DNA from: Candidatus Nitrososphaera evergladensis SR1
Lineage (GTDB): Archaea > Thermoproteota > Nitrososphaeria > Nitrososphaerales > Nitrososphaeraceae
Reading direction: 5' to 3'
DNA length: 64,000 nt
NCBI RefSeq assembly: GCF_000730285.1
Contig: NZ_CP007174.1
Coordinates: forward strand, 1,240,001-1,304,000
Of the stretch, positions 1 to 8,144 are shown piece after piece; positions within the stretch are counted from its first letter, which is position 1, and every line of letters begins with the position of its first letter. Below the pieces are notes generated by a model, which was given only the letters and a program-made list of their open reading frames with translations, made no database searches and had not been told where the DNA came from. The position numbers and the translations under genes were made by a program.

Positions 1-66
1 AGACCATCGTCTATGGATGTTGGAAACATCGTCGTCCTGCTTTGCCGCAAGCATTTCCCACTGCGC

Positions 67-237
67 TCATCCGGCTGGGAAAATGATTCTGATAGCGACC
101 GAGATTCCAATCATTGCGCCAGCGATAGCCATGACTATCTCGGGCTTGACCTTTATCCCCTTCGTTTCGTCTTCAAAGAACCTAAGAAGGCCTGCGCTTG
201 AAGCCGGCAGCGGGGCATTCTTTTTCTTGCTGCTCAT
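67..237 (-). CDS. Preprotein translocase subunit Sec61 beta (SecG-type)
   Basis: A 56-residue protein starting MSSKKKNAPLPAS, with a short charged N-terminus followed by one hydrophobic helix (about residues 34-52, IVMAIAGAMIGISVAIRII). This is the compact archaeal Sec61 beta layout: a cytosolic tail and a single tail-anchored membrane segment. In the family it is the small non-essential subunit of the SecYE-beta protein-conducting channel. The segment LLRFFEDETKGIKVKPEIV just before the helix is the part conserved in archaeal homologues. An AT-rich TATA-like stretch at about 262-271 (TTTAAA on the minus strand) lies some 30 nt upstream of the ATG, consistent with a leaderless transcript. Identification rests on size, topology and this pre-helix motif. 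Confidence 0.85.
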   Translation of the reverse strand: MSSKKKNAPLPASSAGLLRFFEDETKGIKVKPEIVMAIAGAMIGISVAIRIIFPAG

Positions 238-281
238 TTACGGTTCTAGTCATACTCTCTTCTTTTAAATACATTCCGATG

Positions 282-665
282 CTACTTTGCAGAAAGCGCC
301 CTCATCTTTTCGAGTATGCGCAGGTATGCTTCCAGCAGCTCGGCCTTTTGTCTCTGGATGGCTGTGTCCTTTTCGTCACGAAGTTCAGAAGCAAGCTCTG
401 CTATCTTGCCCTCGACAATGGCCGCCGAGGGGCCAAGGCCTGTTGTTGCTGCCTGGGCAGAAGGAACGACTGCTACTTTTTGCTGCTCCTCCTGGGGCAC
501 GCTCTCATTTCCGCAGTTGATGCAGCTGGTCCTGCCTGCAAGCCTCACCTGCACTCCTCCACACTTTGGGCAGGGCTCGCTTACAAGCGTGCCTCCCTTG
601 AGAAGGGCGGATGCGGCGCTCTTTATTCTTACGCCGCCCGCATCAGCAGTGGCAGAAGAAGACAT
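282..665 (-). CDS. UPF0148 / SSSCA1-type zinc-ribbon protein
   Basis: About 127 residues from MSSSATADAGG. The N-terminal part carries a zinc ribbon, CPKCGGVQVRLAGRTSCINC, with two CxxC pairs. It is followed by an Ala/Gln-rich linker and a C-terminal helical, coiled-coil-like tail. The arrangement matches the archaeal UPF0148 family (related to eukaryotic Sjogren autoantigen 1), whose role is not established. A GTG 27 nt upstream (position 692) could extend it by nine residues, but a TATA-like AAGATATTTG at about 695-705 on the minus strand favours the ATG at 665. It sits next to Sec61 beta and near eIF1, a core neighbourhood. Confidence 0.75.
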   Translation of the reverse strand: MSSSATADAGGVRIKSAASALLKGGTLVSEPCPKCGGVQVRLAGRTSCINCGNESVPQEEQQKVAVVPSAQAATTGLGPSAAIVEGKIAELASELRDEKDTAIQRQKAELLEAYLRILEKMRALSAK

Positions 666-990
666 ACGAAAACAGATTGGGGGCACCTGCACAAATATCT
701 TGTCGTCGTCGTTCCTTGCTCCTGTGGAGGCGTAATCAGTCTCTTAATTGAAAAAGCCAAAGTCGTTTAAATATTAGGCTGGCCTAAGGACTTTTACTCG
801 GTGAAGCTGGAGCACTGGGACTACTGGCATCATCAGTCACTAACCATCAATACCACCAGCATGGCCCTGGGTAGCAGCGGGAATGACTTTTCTCTCTCCC
901 CTGCACGCCTTCGGTCCTCTTCTTTTCTGTTGTTTCCTCTCTCACGCATAACAAGGCTTAATAATAGGCATCGTGAAATCGTGTTACTCG
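666..990. other. Intergenic region before eIF1
   Basis: About 325 nt without a convincing gene. It holds the divergent promoters: minus-strand AT-rich boxes near 695-705 and 765-775 for the UPF0148 gene, and a plus-strand TTAATAATAG at 957-966 about 27 nt before the eIF1 ATG. The stretch 800-900 is GC-balanced and could hold a small RNA, but I recognise no conserved box or secondary structure. Confidence 0.4.
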
Positions 991-1299
991 ATGGCGGTTA
1001 TCTGCAAGAAATGCGGCCTCCCTGATGACCTTTGCGCGTGCGGGGAGCTCGACAAGGAAGATGCACGAATTGTCATCCGCCTAGAGACGCGGCGATGGTC
1101 CAAGACTACCACCCTTATAGAGGGCATCAACCCCAAGCTCTCTGACATGCAGAAAATAGTCAAGGATCTAAAGAGCAGCTTTGCCTGCGGGGGAACCGCC
1201 AAGGACGGCTTTATCATGCTTCAGGGCGACCACCGCGACGATGTCAAGGGCTACCTCGTAAAGAAGGGCTTTAGCGAGGAAGCAATCGAAGTCCAGTAG
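991..1299 (+). CDS. Translation initiation factor 1 (eIF1/SUI1)
   Basis: A 102-residue SUI1-fold protein. An N-terminal zinc-knuckle-like segment (CKKCGLPDDLCAC) precedes the basic core RLETRRWSKTTTLIEGI and the conserved FACGGTAKDGFIMLQGDHRD motif. That motif is the signature loop by which SUI1/eIF1 proteins act at the ribosomal P site during start-codon selection. The ATG at 991 is chosen over the in-frame GTG at 973 because a TATA-like TTAATAATAG lies about 27 nt upstream and because family members start MAVICKKCG or similar. Length and motif agree with archaeal aIF1. Confidence 0.92.
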   Translation: MAVICKKCGLPDDLCACGELDKEDARIVIRLETRRWSKTTTLIEGINPKLSDMQKIVKDLKSSFACGGTAKDGFIMLQGDHRDDVKGYLVKKGFSEEAIEVQ

Positions 1300-1352
1300 C
1301 AGCAAATAGAGATAAGTTATTTTACTTGCTTCTGTAATTAGCGTCAAGAGAA

Positions 1353-3257
1353 TTGCAACGGGACGGTCTCTTGATTCCCTTTGCGGCGCTTGCCGTGGCA
1401 GTCGCGCTAACCATATTTGCCTGGTACACCGTGACAGTCTTTGTCAATGGCATAGAACAGGCGCGCTTTGAGGATGAAGTCCTTGCAACCGTCTTTTCCA
1501 TAAACAATCGTATGCAAGAGTACGAGCAGGTGCTATTTGGCGGAAAGGGCCTCTTTGCCTCGTCGCAGCAGGTAGAGCGAGCAGAGTGGAAGGCTTTTGT
1601 CGACAACCAGATGATCCAGAACAGGTTCCCCGGAGTGCAGGGCGTTGGCTTTGTCGAGCGCGTCACCGCCGGCGAACTTGCGTCGCACGTAGCAAGCGTG
1701 CGCAACGAAGGGTTTGCAGGTTATGTTGTAAGGCCAGATGTCCAAAAAGAAGTGTATTATCCTGTAGTGTTCATCGAGCCGTTTGACGCGAAAAACCGTC
1801 AGGCGCTTGGCTTTGACATATCGTCAGAGCAGGTGAGAAACGCGGCAATATCCCGTGCGCTGGAAAGCGGCCAGACGACCATAACGGGCAAGATAACACT
1901 TGTCACGGAAACCCAATCCGACATGCAGAGCGGGTTTCTGATGCTGGTTCCCGTGTACGAAAACGGTATGCCTGCCGGCACGCCAGACGAGCGCCGTGAA
2001 AACATCAGGGGCTTTGTCTATGCGCCGTTTCGCATGGACGATCTGATGAAAGGCATAACGGGCCTGGCTGCCCGCGACATCACGTTTTCGATACACGACG
2101 GCCAGAATCAGACCACGAATGAAAACCTGATGTTTGACCTTTCCTCAGTCGCCGGGACCAGAGGCGGCGACATTGACAGGTCGCTTGAAAAAACCGTCAT
2201 AATGGACATAGGAGGCAGGCAGTGGACGCTCGAGTTTGCCGCGCTCCGGTCCATACACTCTGGATTTGACATTTTCATACCGTACATCGTGCTTGTCGTC
2301 GGCTTTACGCTCAGCGGAGTGCTGTTTTATGTCATGTATTCTGCAAGCAGGCAGCGCGAAGAGACTGCAGAGCTTGTCTGGGCCGCAGAAGAGATAGCAA
2401 GGGGCAACCTTGACATCCGGCTCGACGACAATCTTCTTGCGTCGCAGGACAGGATAGGCAACCTTGCACGCGTCTTTGACGAGATGCGAAAAAGCGTCAA
2501 GGCCGGAACGGACGACCTGAAAAAGATGAACGAGGATCTGGTGCGCATCGACAAGATGAAGGAGGAGTTCTCGTCGATGGTGAGCCACGAGCTAAAGTCG
2601 CCCCTAACCCCGATAAAGTTTGGCGCTGACTCGCTTTTGGACCCAGAAAGCACCGGCAACCTGACAGAGGAGCAGAGGGGATACGCAAGGATGGTCATGC
2701 GCAACGCGACCAAGATGGAGAACCTGATAAACGACCTGATGGACTCGTACAAGCTCGACATTGACAAGCTGACGTTTGTCATGACCGAAAACGACATCGG
2801 GCAGATGGTCTCCCAGTGCGTCGCAGACCTTGCGCCCTATGCCAAGGACAAGGCGATAAAGCTAGAGGCCGACACAAAGGCGTCCGGCACGATCACGTGC
2901 GACAGAAAGCGAATCGACCAGGTGATCGCAAACCTCGTGAAAAACTCTGTTGATTTCGTGCCGGAAAGCGGGGGCAGGATAACGGTCAGGGCGGAGGACA
3001 CGGGAAACAAGGAAGTTGTATTTTCCGTAGAGGACAACGGGGTGGGCATACGTGCTGACAAGGTGGACAAGCTGTTTGAAAAGTTCTACCAGATAGACAC
3101 CACTGCAAAAAGAAAGTTTGGCGGAAGCGGCCTTGGCCTGCCTATCTCAAAGGGCATAGTGGAGGCGCACGGGGGCAGGATCTGGGTAGACAGGGAATAC
3201 AAGGGCGGGGCGGCCATCCGCTTTTCGCTCCCCAGAAAGAGCCTCCAGAGTCGCTGA
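1353..3257 (+). CDS. Membrane sensor histidine kinase with CHASE-type sensor
   Basis: A 634-residue kinase. TM1 is at about residues 7-30. An extracytoplasmic domain at about 40-240 has the CHASE signature (FPGVQGVGFVERV and YYPVVFIEPFDAKNRQALGFD). TM2 is at about 305-330, followed by a HAMP-like linker (330-385). The dimerisation domain has the phospho-acceptor H412 in SSMVSHELKSPLTP. The ATPase domain has an N box (VIANLVKNSVDF), a DNGVGI G1 box and a GGSGLGLPISKGIVEAHGG G2 region. Family knowledge: such kinases sense small extracellular ligands and phosphorylate a receiver protein. The start is a TTG, the first start-type codon after an in-frame TAA at 1335. No response regulator adjoins it, so its partner is unknown. 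Confidence 0.9.
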   Translation: MQRDGLLIPFAALAVAVALTIFAWYTVTVFVNGIEQARFEDEVLATVFSINNRMQEYEQVLFGGKGLFASSQQVERAEWKAFVDNQMIQNRFPGVQGVGFVERVTAGELASHVASVRNEGFAGYVVRPDVQKEVYYPVVFIEPFDAKNRQALGFDISSEQVRNAAISRALESGQTTITGKITLVTETQSDMQSGFLMLVPVYENGMPAGTPDERRENIRGFVYAPFRMDDLMKGITGLAARDITFSIHDGQNQTTNENLMFDLSSVAGTRGGDIDRSLEKTVIMDIGGRQWTLEFAALRSIHSGFDIFIPYIVLVVGFTLSGVLFYVMYSASRQREETAELVWAAEEIARGNLDIRLDDNLLASQDRIGNLARVFDEMRKSVKAGTDDLKKMNEDLVRIDKMKEEFSSMVSHELKSPLTPIKFGADSLLDPESTGNLTEEQRGYARMVMRNATKMENLINDLMDSYKLDIDKLTFVMTENDIGQMVSQCVADLAPYAKDKAIKLEADTKASGTITCDRKRIDQVIANLVKNSVDFVPESGGRITVRAEDTGNKEVVFSVEDNGVGIRADKVDKLFEKFYQIDTTAKRKFGGSGLGLPISKGIVEAHGGRIWVDREYKGGAAIRFSLPRKSLQSR

Positions 3258-3297
3258 TAATAAGGCATTTAAGCCGGCCGAACAAGTCTTTTCGCCA

Positions 3298-3729
3298 GTG
3301 CACAAGAACAACGTCAGGCGACGAGGCAAGCTTGAAAGCAACCTTGCAGAGACCGTGCGCATAGCATCCATAGTGCAAAAGGGCGTGGAAAGCGGCCGGT
3401 CCAGCTACGTCGAGATGAGGGCGCTTGCCAGGCTGACGAGCCAGAACGTCCGGGCAAAGGTGCACAAGATTCAGGCCGGCCTGGGAAAGGATGATGGCCT
3501 GAACGCGTTGCTAAAGGACGTTGCAACCGGCATGTCAGAAGGCTATGCCGACGTGCTTACGCCAAACGGCATAATCAGGGACGACAGGCTTGACACGCTG
3601 CTGTCGCTTGACTCTGACATTGTCACGTGCCTTGGCATAATTGCCAAAGACCGGCAAAAGGAAGCAGAAGACGTCCTGATGGGGCTTGTTGAAGAAAGGA
3701 AAAAGTTTGTGGCCGCCCTCAAAGCTTGA
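3298..3729 (+). CDS. Conserved hypothetical helical protein
   Basis: A 143-residue soluble, mostly helical, charged protein with a GTG start. I do not recognise a domain. The first 45 residues are Arg/Lys-rich (HKNNVRRRGKLESN), and the C-terminus KEAEDVLMGLVEERKKFVAALK looks like a coiled coil. The gene begins about 40 nt after the CHASE kinase stop on the same strand, so cotranscription is possible, but there is no receiver Asp pocket and it is not a response regulator. It ends 11 nt inside the convergent TFB gene. Codon use matches neighbouring genes, supporting reality. Confidence 0.6.
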   Translation: MHKNNVRRRGKLESNLAETVRIASIVQKGVESGRSSYVEMRALARLTSQNVRAKVHKIQAGLGKDDGLNALLKDVATGMSEGYADVLTPNGIIRDDRLDTLLSLDSDIVTCLGIIAKDRQKEAEDVLMGLVEERKKFVAALKA

Positions 3730-4633
3730 GGTGCGTCTTTAGGCCCTTGTAGCGGTTGCGGATGGTCACTTCTGTCACGCCTGCCGCCTCTGCCACGTCT
3801 TTTTGCGTCTTGTTCTCGCCGTTCATGACACACGCCACGTACAGCGCAGCTGCTGCCAGGCCCATCGGGTCCTTGCCTGCAGAGATCTTGCCTTCTTCTG
3901 CCTTTTTCAGGATTTCAAGTGCCTTCCTCTTTGTCTTTTCTGAAAGGCCTGCCTTGCTTGCAATCCTGGCAACACATTTCACCGGGTCGACGACTGGCAT
4001 CTTCAGGTCCAGTTCGCGGATGAGGAGGCGGTAGCACCTTGCAACATCCTTTTTCTTGATGTTGCTTGCGTTTGCGATGTCCTTGAGCGTCCTTGGCGTC
4101 TCGGTGTCGCGGCACGCCGCATAAAGCGCCGCTGCGACAAGTGCGGATATGGAGCGCCCGCGTACCAGGCCTTTTTCAAGTGCCTTTCTGTAAACATAGG
4201 CAGCTTTTTCGATTACCGCGTCGCCCACTGCAAGCTTGTCCTTCAAGCGGTCAAGCTCAGAGAACGCCTGGCGGAAGTTGCGGTCTACCGGCTCGTGCAC
4301 TTGGCTTCTGCTGTCCCACGTCCTGAGCCTTTCAATTGTACTCTTCATGGACGCGGAAAGAGGCTTGCCAGAGGCGTCCTTGTCGACTGGGCCGATGATC
4401 GTGGCAAGGCCCATGTCGTGCATGGCAAGCGACGTCGGGATGCCTGCCCTGCTCCTGTCCTCGTGCTCTTCTTTGGAAAAGGCGCGCCACTCCGGGCCCA
4501 TTTCCTCTATCCTTTCGCTTACCACGAAACCGCAGTTACCGCAAAACAGTTCTCCGCTGGAGTTGTCCGTGACCATTGACCCTCTGCCGCAACGGGGGCA
4601 GCGGTCGCCAAACATAGAGATATCTTTTACCAA
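3719..4633 (-). CDS. tfb: Transcription initiation factor IIB (TFB)
   Basis: A 304-residue archaeal TFB. The N-terminal zinc ribbon (CPRCGRGSMVTDNSSGELFCGNC) is followed by a B-finger/linker segment (GPEWRAFSKEEHEDRSRAG) and then two cyclin-fold repeats, about residues 110-200 and 205-300. The second contains the terminal helix-turn-helix (TQKDVAEAAGVTEVTIRNRYKGL) that reads the BRE next to TATA. TFB recruits RNA polymerase to TBP-bound promoters. The start could be the internal Met of MFGDRCPRCG, seven residues in. AT-rich boxes at about 4676-4703 provide the promoter. Thaumarchaea often carry several TFB paralogues, so this may be one of a set. Confidence 0.95.
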   Translation of the reverse strand: MVKDISMFGDRCPRCGRGSMVTDNSSGELFCGNCGFVVSERIEEMGPEWRAFSKEEHEDRSRAGIPTSLAMHDMGLATIIGPVDKDASGKPLSASMKSTIERLRTWDSRSQVHEPVDRNFRQAFSELDRLKDKLAVGDAVIEKAAYVYRKALEKGLVRGRSISALVAAALYAACRDTETPRTLKDIANASNIKKKDVARCYRLLIRELDLKMPVVDPVKCVARIASKAGLSEKTKRKALEILKKAEEGKISAGKDPMGLAAAALYVACVMNGENKTQKDVAEAAGVTEVTIRNRYKGLKTHLKL

Positions 4634-4824
4634 TTTCTATTCACCAAAACTCTTTTTTTGTTTCCCTTTTACGGCCTATATTTATATTTTATTCTAATAT
4701 ATAAACATTCTGTAGTCGCGGATACCGCAACAATACGCCTGCAAAAAGCGCCTGCTCAGCTTGCACGTTGCAAGAAAAGCTGCATACAGGCGCAAAGGTT
4801 GCAAATTGTGGAAAACTTGCGCGC
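4634..4824. other. Promoter region between TFB and a small basic ORF
   Basis: The left part (4660-4705) is strongly AT-rich with TATATATTAG-type elements for TFB on the minus strand. The right part, 4735-4815, is GC-balanced and contains short self-complementary words (GCCTG near 4737 and CAGGC near 4788; AGCTTGCA and TGCAAG) that could fold, but I cannot assign an RNA. Confidence 0.35.
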
Positions 4825-4929
4825 CTACCTTGGCTTGTGGCGCTTGCGCCTTTCTGCCTTGGCATATTTTTTGCTGCCAGACCTCTGGGCGCTGTAGGCG
4901 TGCGTCTTGTTGTTCTCGTGTCTTGCCAT
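4825..4929 (-). CDS. Small basic hypothetical protein (34 aa)
   Basis: The ATG at 4929 opens a 34-residue reading frame, MARHENNKTHAYSAQRSGSK then KYAKAERRKRHKPR, ending at TAG. It is extremely basic (13 Lys/Arg) and hydrophilic, like small ribosome- or nucleic acid-associated proteins. I recognise no named family. A good minus-strand TATA-like GAATATATAGC is centred about 26 nt upstream (4950-4960), the usual spacing for leaderless genes in this window. It shares its upstream region with the divergent gene at 5025. Confidence 0.5.
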   Translation of the reverse strand: MARHENNKTHAYSAQRSGSKKYAKAERRKRHKPR

Positions 4930-5024
4930 GCCTGCACTTGCAACTGACGCGCTATATATTCTATCATTCGTCGTGCGTCATAACAGCAAAAACATAAATG
5001 GAATGATGCACGACGGAAAGTCAT

Positions 5025-5354
5025 ATGCAAGGCAACCGCGTTCCGAGGTGGCTTGTTGAAAGCGACCCGTCATGGGAAAAATCAATCGACTCTGATCTGG
5101 GTATGCTAAAATGGACTAAAAAGGGCACCAACATCCAGGCAGTGTGCCCGCCAACAAGCATGTTCTGCGATGTACTGGGTCAAGATGACGCGCAGGGAGG
5201 CCTTGTAGACTTGAGGGCAGGAATAGAGCGCATGAACAGGCAGCAGCAGGCAAACCCTGCCCAAGGCATCTCGAAATACCTGTCGAGCCGCTACCTCAAC
5301 CCCGGCATAAACGGTCCGGCGCGCTTTGACCTGAGAAGGATGCGCAAGTTCTGA
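5025..5354 (+). CDS. Hypothetical protein (109 aa)
   Basis: A soluble, unrecognised protein of 109 residues with a Trp-rich N-terminus (VPRWLVESDPSWEKS) and a basic C-terminus (FDLRRMRKF). Codon choice (AAG, AGG, GGC, GAC) matches neighbours. A TATA-like ACATAAATGG at about 4992-5001 sits 27 nt upstream of the ATG. No transmembrane segment, signal peptide or metal motif is visible. It precedes rpiA by about 60 nt, but rpiA has its own TATA box, so an operon is doubtful. Confidence 0.65.
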   Translation: MQGNRVPRWLVESDPSWEKSIDSDLGMLKWTKKGTNIQAVCPPTSMFCDVLGQDDAQGGLVDLRAGIERMNRQQQANPAQGISKYLSSRYLNPGINGPARFDLRRMRKF

Positions 5355-5413
5355 CAACCTAACTTTTTATATCCTCTGCACAGTGCACACATACATACAG
5401 TTTGTCGTCTTCC

Positions 5414-6091
5414 ATGCTGCAGGATGCAATACAAAAGCTAGCCAAGGACACAGTAAGCAAATTTGTCAAGCCAAACCAGGTGGTGGGCCTCGGCAGCGGG
5501 AGCACGGCTGCCTACATTGTCCGGGAGATGGCAAGCCTGAAAGCCAAGGACACGCTCCTTTGCATCCCAACGTCATTGCAGATAAAGGTCGAGGCAGAGA
5601 AATCCGGCCTGCGCTTTGCCGACGAAAGCCGCATACCTGACATTGACGTTGTGTTCGACGGCGCCGACCAAATTGACGGCAGGTTTAACATGATAAAAGG
5701 CGGAGGCGGCGCGCTGTTGCGCGAAAAGATCCTGATATCGTCTGCCAAGACCGTCGTCATCGTAGCCGACGAGGCCAAGTTTGTCAAGTCGTTTTCAAGG
5801 TCCGTGCCAATTGAAGTCCACCCGATGGCCCGGACATCGGTTGCAAAGAGACTTGAGAAAATAGGAGCCAAGCCTGCCATGCGCACGCTTGACAAGGGCT
5901 ACCCGTTCATTACAGAGAACGGCAACATAATACTGGACACTGTGTTTCCGTCGATTTCTGACCCTGAAAGAGCCGAGCTGGAACTGAAAGGGATCCCCGG
6001 CGTGATGGAAGTGGGGATGTTTACGAGAAAGACAAACGTCTATTATTACAGGGCAAAGAGTGACGGCACGTTTGAGCTGGTCAACTCGTGA
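5414..6091 (+). CDS. rpiA: Ribose-5-phosphate isomerase A
   Basis: About 225 residues with the RpiA hallmarks: VGLGSGSTAAYIV (phosphate-binding loop), VFDGADQID (catalytic Asp region) and KGGGGALLREKI (active-site Lys and phosphate loop). It interconverts ribose-5-phosphate and ribulose-5-phosphate for nucleotide synthesis in the cytosol. The ATG at 5414 is taken as start. A TTG at 5402 would add four residues and is equally compatible with the strong TATA box TTTTTATAT at 5363-5371. Full length for the family. Confidence 0.93.
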   Translation: MLQDAIQKLAKDTVSKFVKPNQVVGLGSGSTAAYIVREMASLKAKDTLLCIPTSLQIKVEAEKSGLRFADESRIPDIDVVFDGADQIDGRFNMIKGGGGALLREKILISSAKTVVIVADEAKFVKSFSRSVPIEVHPMARTSVAKRLEKIGAKPAMRTLDKGYPFITENGNIILDTVFPSISDPERAELELKGIPGVMEVGMFTRKTNVYYYRAKSDGTFELVNS

Positions 6092-6151
6092 TACATAATC
6101 AGTAAAGTACGTGCATCATCTTTTTATCTCACCCTGACCGAGCTCTGCCTT

Positions 6152-6544
6152 ATGTCGGACAGTAATAGCAGCGCAGCCCCTCCGCCAGAGAAAAAATCCC
6201 TGATGACAGAGTTTATCATCTTTCTGAGGACATTTGGCGTAATCGGCCTTGCGATCGCATTTGTCATAGGCGCTGCCGCATCAAAGCTCGTGACGGCGTT
6301 TGTAAACGACATCGTAACTCCCATAGTCGGCCTTGCGCTTCCGTCCGGCGACTTGAAGACTATGGCTTATAATGTTACAAACAGCGTCACCGGCGCAACG
6401 ACGACATTCTCGTACGGGGACCTGATATCAAACATCATCGACTTTCTCATCATCGCCTTCATAGTCTTCCTGATGTACAAGCTCCTCTCCCGGTACAAGG
6501 TGTTCGGGGTGGAGGACAAGACAAAGCCTGCACCTCCAAAATGA
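6152..6544 (+). CDS. mscL: Large-conductance mechanosensitive channel (MscL family)
   Basis: A 130-residue protein with two transmembrane helices and the MscL layout. A cytosolic N-terminal helix is followed by TM1 (FVIGAAASKLVTAFVNDIVTPIVG, about residues 35-58), a periplasmic loop (60-88), TM2 (SYGDLISNIIDFLIIAFIVFLMYKL, about 88-112) and a charged C-terminus. In the family, homopentamers open on membrane tension to release solutes during osmotic downshock. The extra 20-residue Ser/Pro-rich N-terminus (MSDSNSSAAPPPEKK) is longer than in bacteria. Monocistronic, convergent with the amidohydrolase. Confidence 0.88.
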   Translation: MSDSNSSAAPPPEKKSLMTEFIIFLRTFGVIGLAIAFVIGAAASKLVTAFVNDIVTPIVGLALPSGDLKTMAYNVTNSVTGATTTFSYGDLISNIIDFLIIAFIVFLMYKLLSRYKVFGVEDKTKPAPPK

Positions 6545-6551
6545 TGCAAGA

Positions 6552-7952
6552 TCAGGGTCTTGCAACAAACTGGCCGTGTCCAAGCGCATCCTGCGCCACA
6601 TGGCCTGCCTCCATCACTACCTTGCCGCGAACCATCGTGAGCACCGGCCACCCCCTCAATTTCCATCCGTCGTATATCGTATAGTCAGAGTACGACTGCA
6701 AAAGCTCTGGCGTCGCCTTTTGCTCAAGGTCCATGTCTATCATCACAAGGTCTGCGTCAGAGCCCTGCTGTATCGTGCCCTTACTTGGGTACATGCCAAA
6801 TATCCTTGCAGTGTTGTAACTTGTGACCTCTGCAACCCTCTCTATGCTTATCCTGTCGCCGTTGACTCCCTGGTCGAGGAGCACGGGGAGCATGGTGGCA
6901 ATGCCTGGAAAGCCGGCAAGTGCCGACCACAGGTCGCCGTTTCCCATCTTTATGTCCAGCCTGTTTGCCACGTGGTCCGTACCCACGGTATCGATTATGC
7001 CGTTTCTGAGCGCCGACCAGACGCTCTGCACGTCGCTCTTTGAGCGTATGGGGGGCACCACCTTTCCCGTGACGCTTGCAAAATCGTACGTGTGGGTGAG
7101 GTACTGCGGGCAGGTCTCGATGTAATAGTTGGCGTTTCCCTTTTGCCTCTCGGCAAGAATCGCGTCAAGGGCTGCGTTTGAGCCAATGTGCACAAAGTAG
7201 AGGTTTGCACCAAACTTTCTGCCTAGTGTCGATATCTTGGCGACGCTTTCGGCCTCTGACTGCGGCGGCCTGCAGTCCGACCACGCCTTCAGGCCCGACA
7301 TGCCCATTTCCTTGCCGCGCCTGATGTGCTCTGCGCACACTGCCGGGTTTTCTGCGTGCACAAGTATGGTAGAGTGCTCCTTTGCGCCGACCTCGACTAT
7401 TGAAGAGAGGAGCGAGTCGTCCATGTTGACCTCGCCGTCCTTGACGCCGTGCTCGCCGGGCTCTAGGTCCATGTAGATGTGGTTGAGATCTGCTCCCAGG
7501 TTCATGTATATTTTCAGGGAATTGATACCCTTTTTCTTTAGGTAGGGTATGTCCTTGACCTGCTCCTTTCTCAGTATCGAGGCATGGATCGCATAATCGA
7601 TATAGTGGGCGCCCTTGCTTGCCTGCAGCTGCTTTTCCACTGCGCGGTAGTCGGTGTCGTATAAGCGCAGCATGCGCATCATGGTCGTGACGCCTCCGAC
7701 TGCCGCAGAGCGTGACTCTGTCAGAGCCGCCTCGTCAATAGGGGTATAGACGCCATAGTGGACGTGAGGGTCTATTGCGCCCGGCAAAACGTATCTGCCG
7801 GCCGCATTTATCCTCCTTGACGCGCTTGCGTTCTGCGACGGCTTTAGCGTCTTTATCCTGCCGTCTTCAATCGCGATGTCGCACTCGACGACTCCGACCT
7901 TGGGGATGACGGCCGACGCGTTTGTGATTAGTATGTCGCAAGAGTTTTCCAT
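6552..7952 (-). CDS. Dihydropyrimidinase/dihydroorotase-type cyclic amidohydrolase
   Basis: A 466-residue metal-dependent amidohydrolase. It has the PGAIDPHVHYG motif (two metal-binding His), a Lys in SLKIYMN at the usual carboxylated-lysine position, metal His in LVHAENP and FVHIGSN, and the Asp of GTDHV. The C-terminal beta sandwich carries the typical GSDADLVMIDM strand. The family hydrolyses cyclic amides (dihydropyrimidines, hydantoins, allantoin, dihydroorotate). Substrate cannot be fixed here; overall similarity is closer to hydantoinase/dihydropyrimidinase than to short dihydroorotases. An ATG at 7988 would add 12 residues, but the minus-strand TATA at about 7998-8008 predicts transcription starting inside that extension, so 7952 is preferred. 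Confidence 0.85.
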   Translation of the reverse strand: MENSCDILITNASAVIPKVGVVECDIAIEDGRIKTLKPSQNASASRRINAAGRYVLPGAIDPHVHYGVYTPIDEAALTESRSAAVGGVTTMMRMLRLYDTDYRAVEKQLQASKGAHYIDYAIHASILRKEQVKDIPYLKKKGINSLKIYMNLGADLNHIYMDLEPGEHGVKDGEVNMDDSLLSSIVEVGAKEHSTILVHAENPAVCAEHIRRGKEMGMSGLKAWSDCRPPQSEAESVAKISTLGRKFGANLYFVHIGSNAALDAILAERQKGNANYYIETCPQYLTHTYDFASVTGKVVPPIRSKSDVQSVWSALRNGIIDTVGTDHVANRLDIKMGNGDLWSALAGFPGIATMLPVLLDQGVNGDRISIERVAEVTSYNTARIFGMYPSKGTIQQGSDADLVMIDMDLEQKATPELLQSYSDYTIYDGWKLRGWPVLTMVRGKVVMEAGHVAQDALGHGQFVARP

Positions 7953-8027
7953 TCCCTGTGCCCTGTGTCCGGTAACACTTGCGGACATGTGCTCTTATGA
8001 TTTTATCGTTCTTTCTTTTGCTACTGA

Positions 8028-8040
8028 TGTTTTATATTCG
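8028..8040 (+). promoter_or_regulatory. TATA-like box of the tRNA-Ala gene
   Basis: TTTTATATTC about 27-35 nt upstream of the mature tRNA 5' end is the expected archaeal TATA position for a stable-RNA promoter. Confidence 0.55.
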
Positions 8041-8063
8041 GGCTATTGTTGCATGTGGCTTGC

Positions 8064-8136
8064 GGGCTGGTAGTTCAGGGGTAGTAATGCTCGCTTCGCA
8101 AGCGAGAGGTCGCGGGTTCAAATCCCGCCCAGTCCA
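8064..8136 (+). tRNA. tRNA-Ala (anticodon CGC)
   Basis: A 73-nt cloverleaf. The acceptor GGGCTGG pairs with CCAGTCC and has discriminator A; the third pair is G.U, the alanine identity element. The anticodon stem-loop is CTCGC-TTCGCAA-GCGAG, giving anticodon CGC (codon GCG). The T arm is GCGGG-TTCAAAT-CCCGC. The D arm (GTTC AGGGGTAGT) pairs weakly, which is tolerated. CCA is not encoded and there is no intron. Confidence 0.95.
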
Positions 8137-8144
8137 TTTCCTTT

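Noticed and set aside
198-770. 190-codon plus-strand frame opposite the UPF0148 gene
   Set aside because: It is the antisense of the zinc-ribbon gene plus its promoter; composition (Cys/Leu/Gly-rich, no domain) is that of a shadow frame.
4689-5030. 113-codon minus-strand frame spanning the small basic gene and the promoter region
   Set aside because: Crosses two TATA boxes and the divergent start; the 34-residue frame explains the region better.
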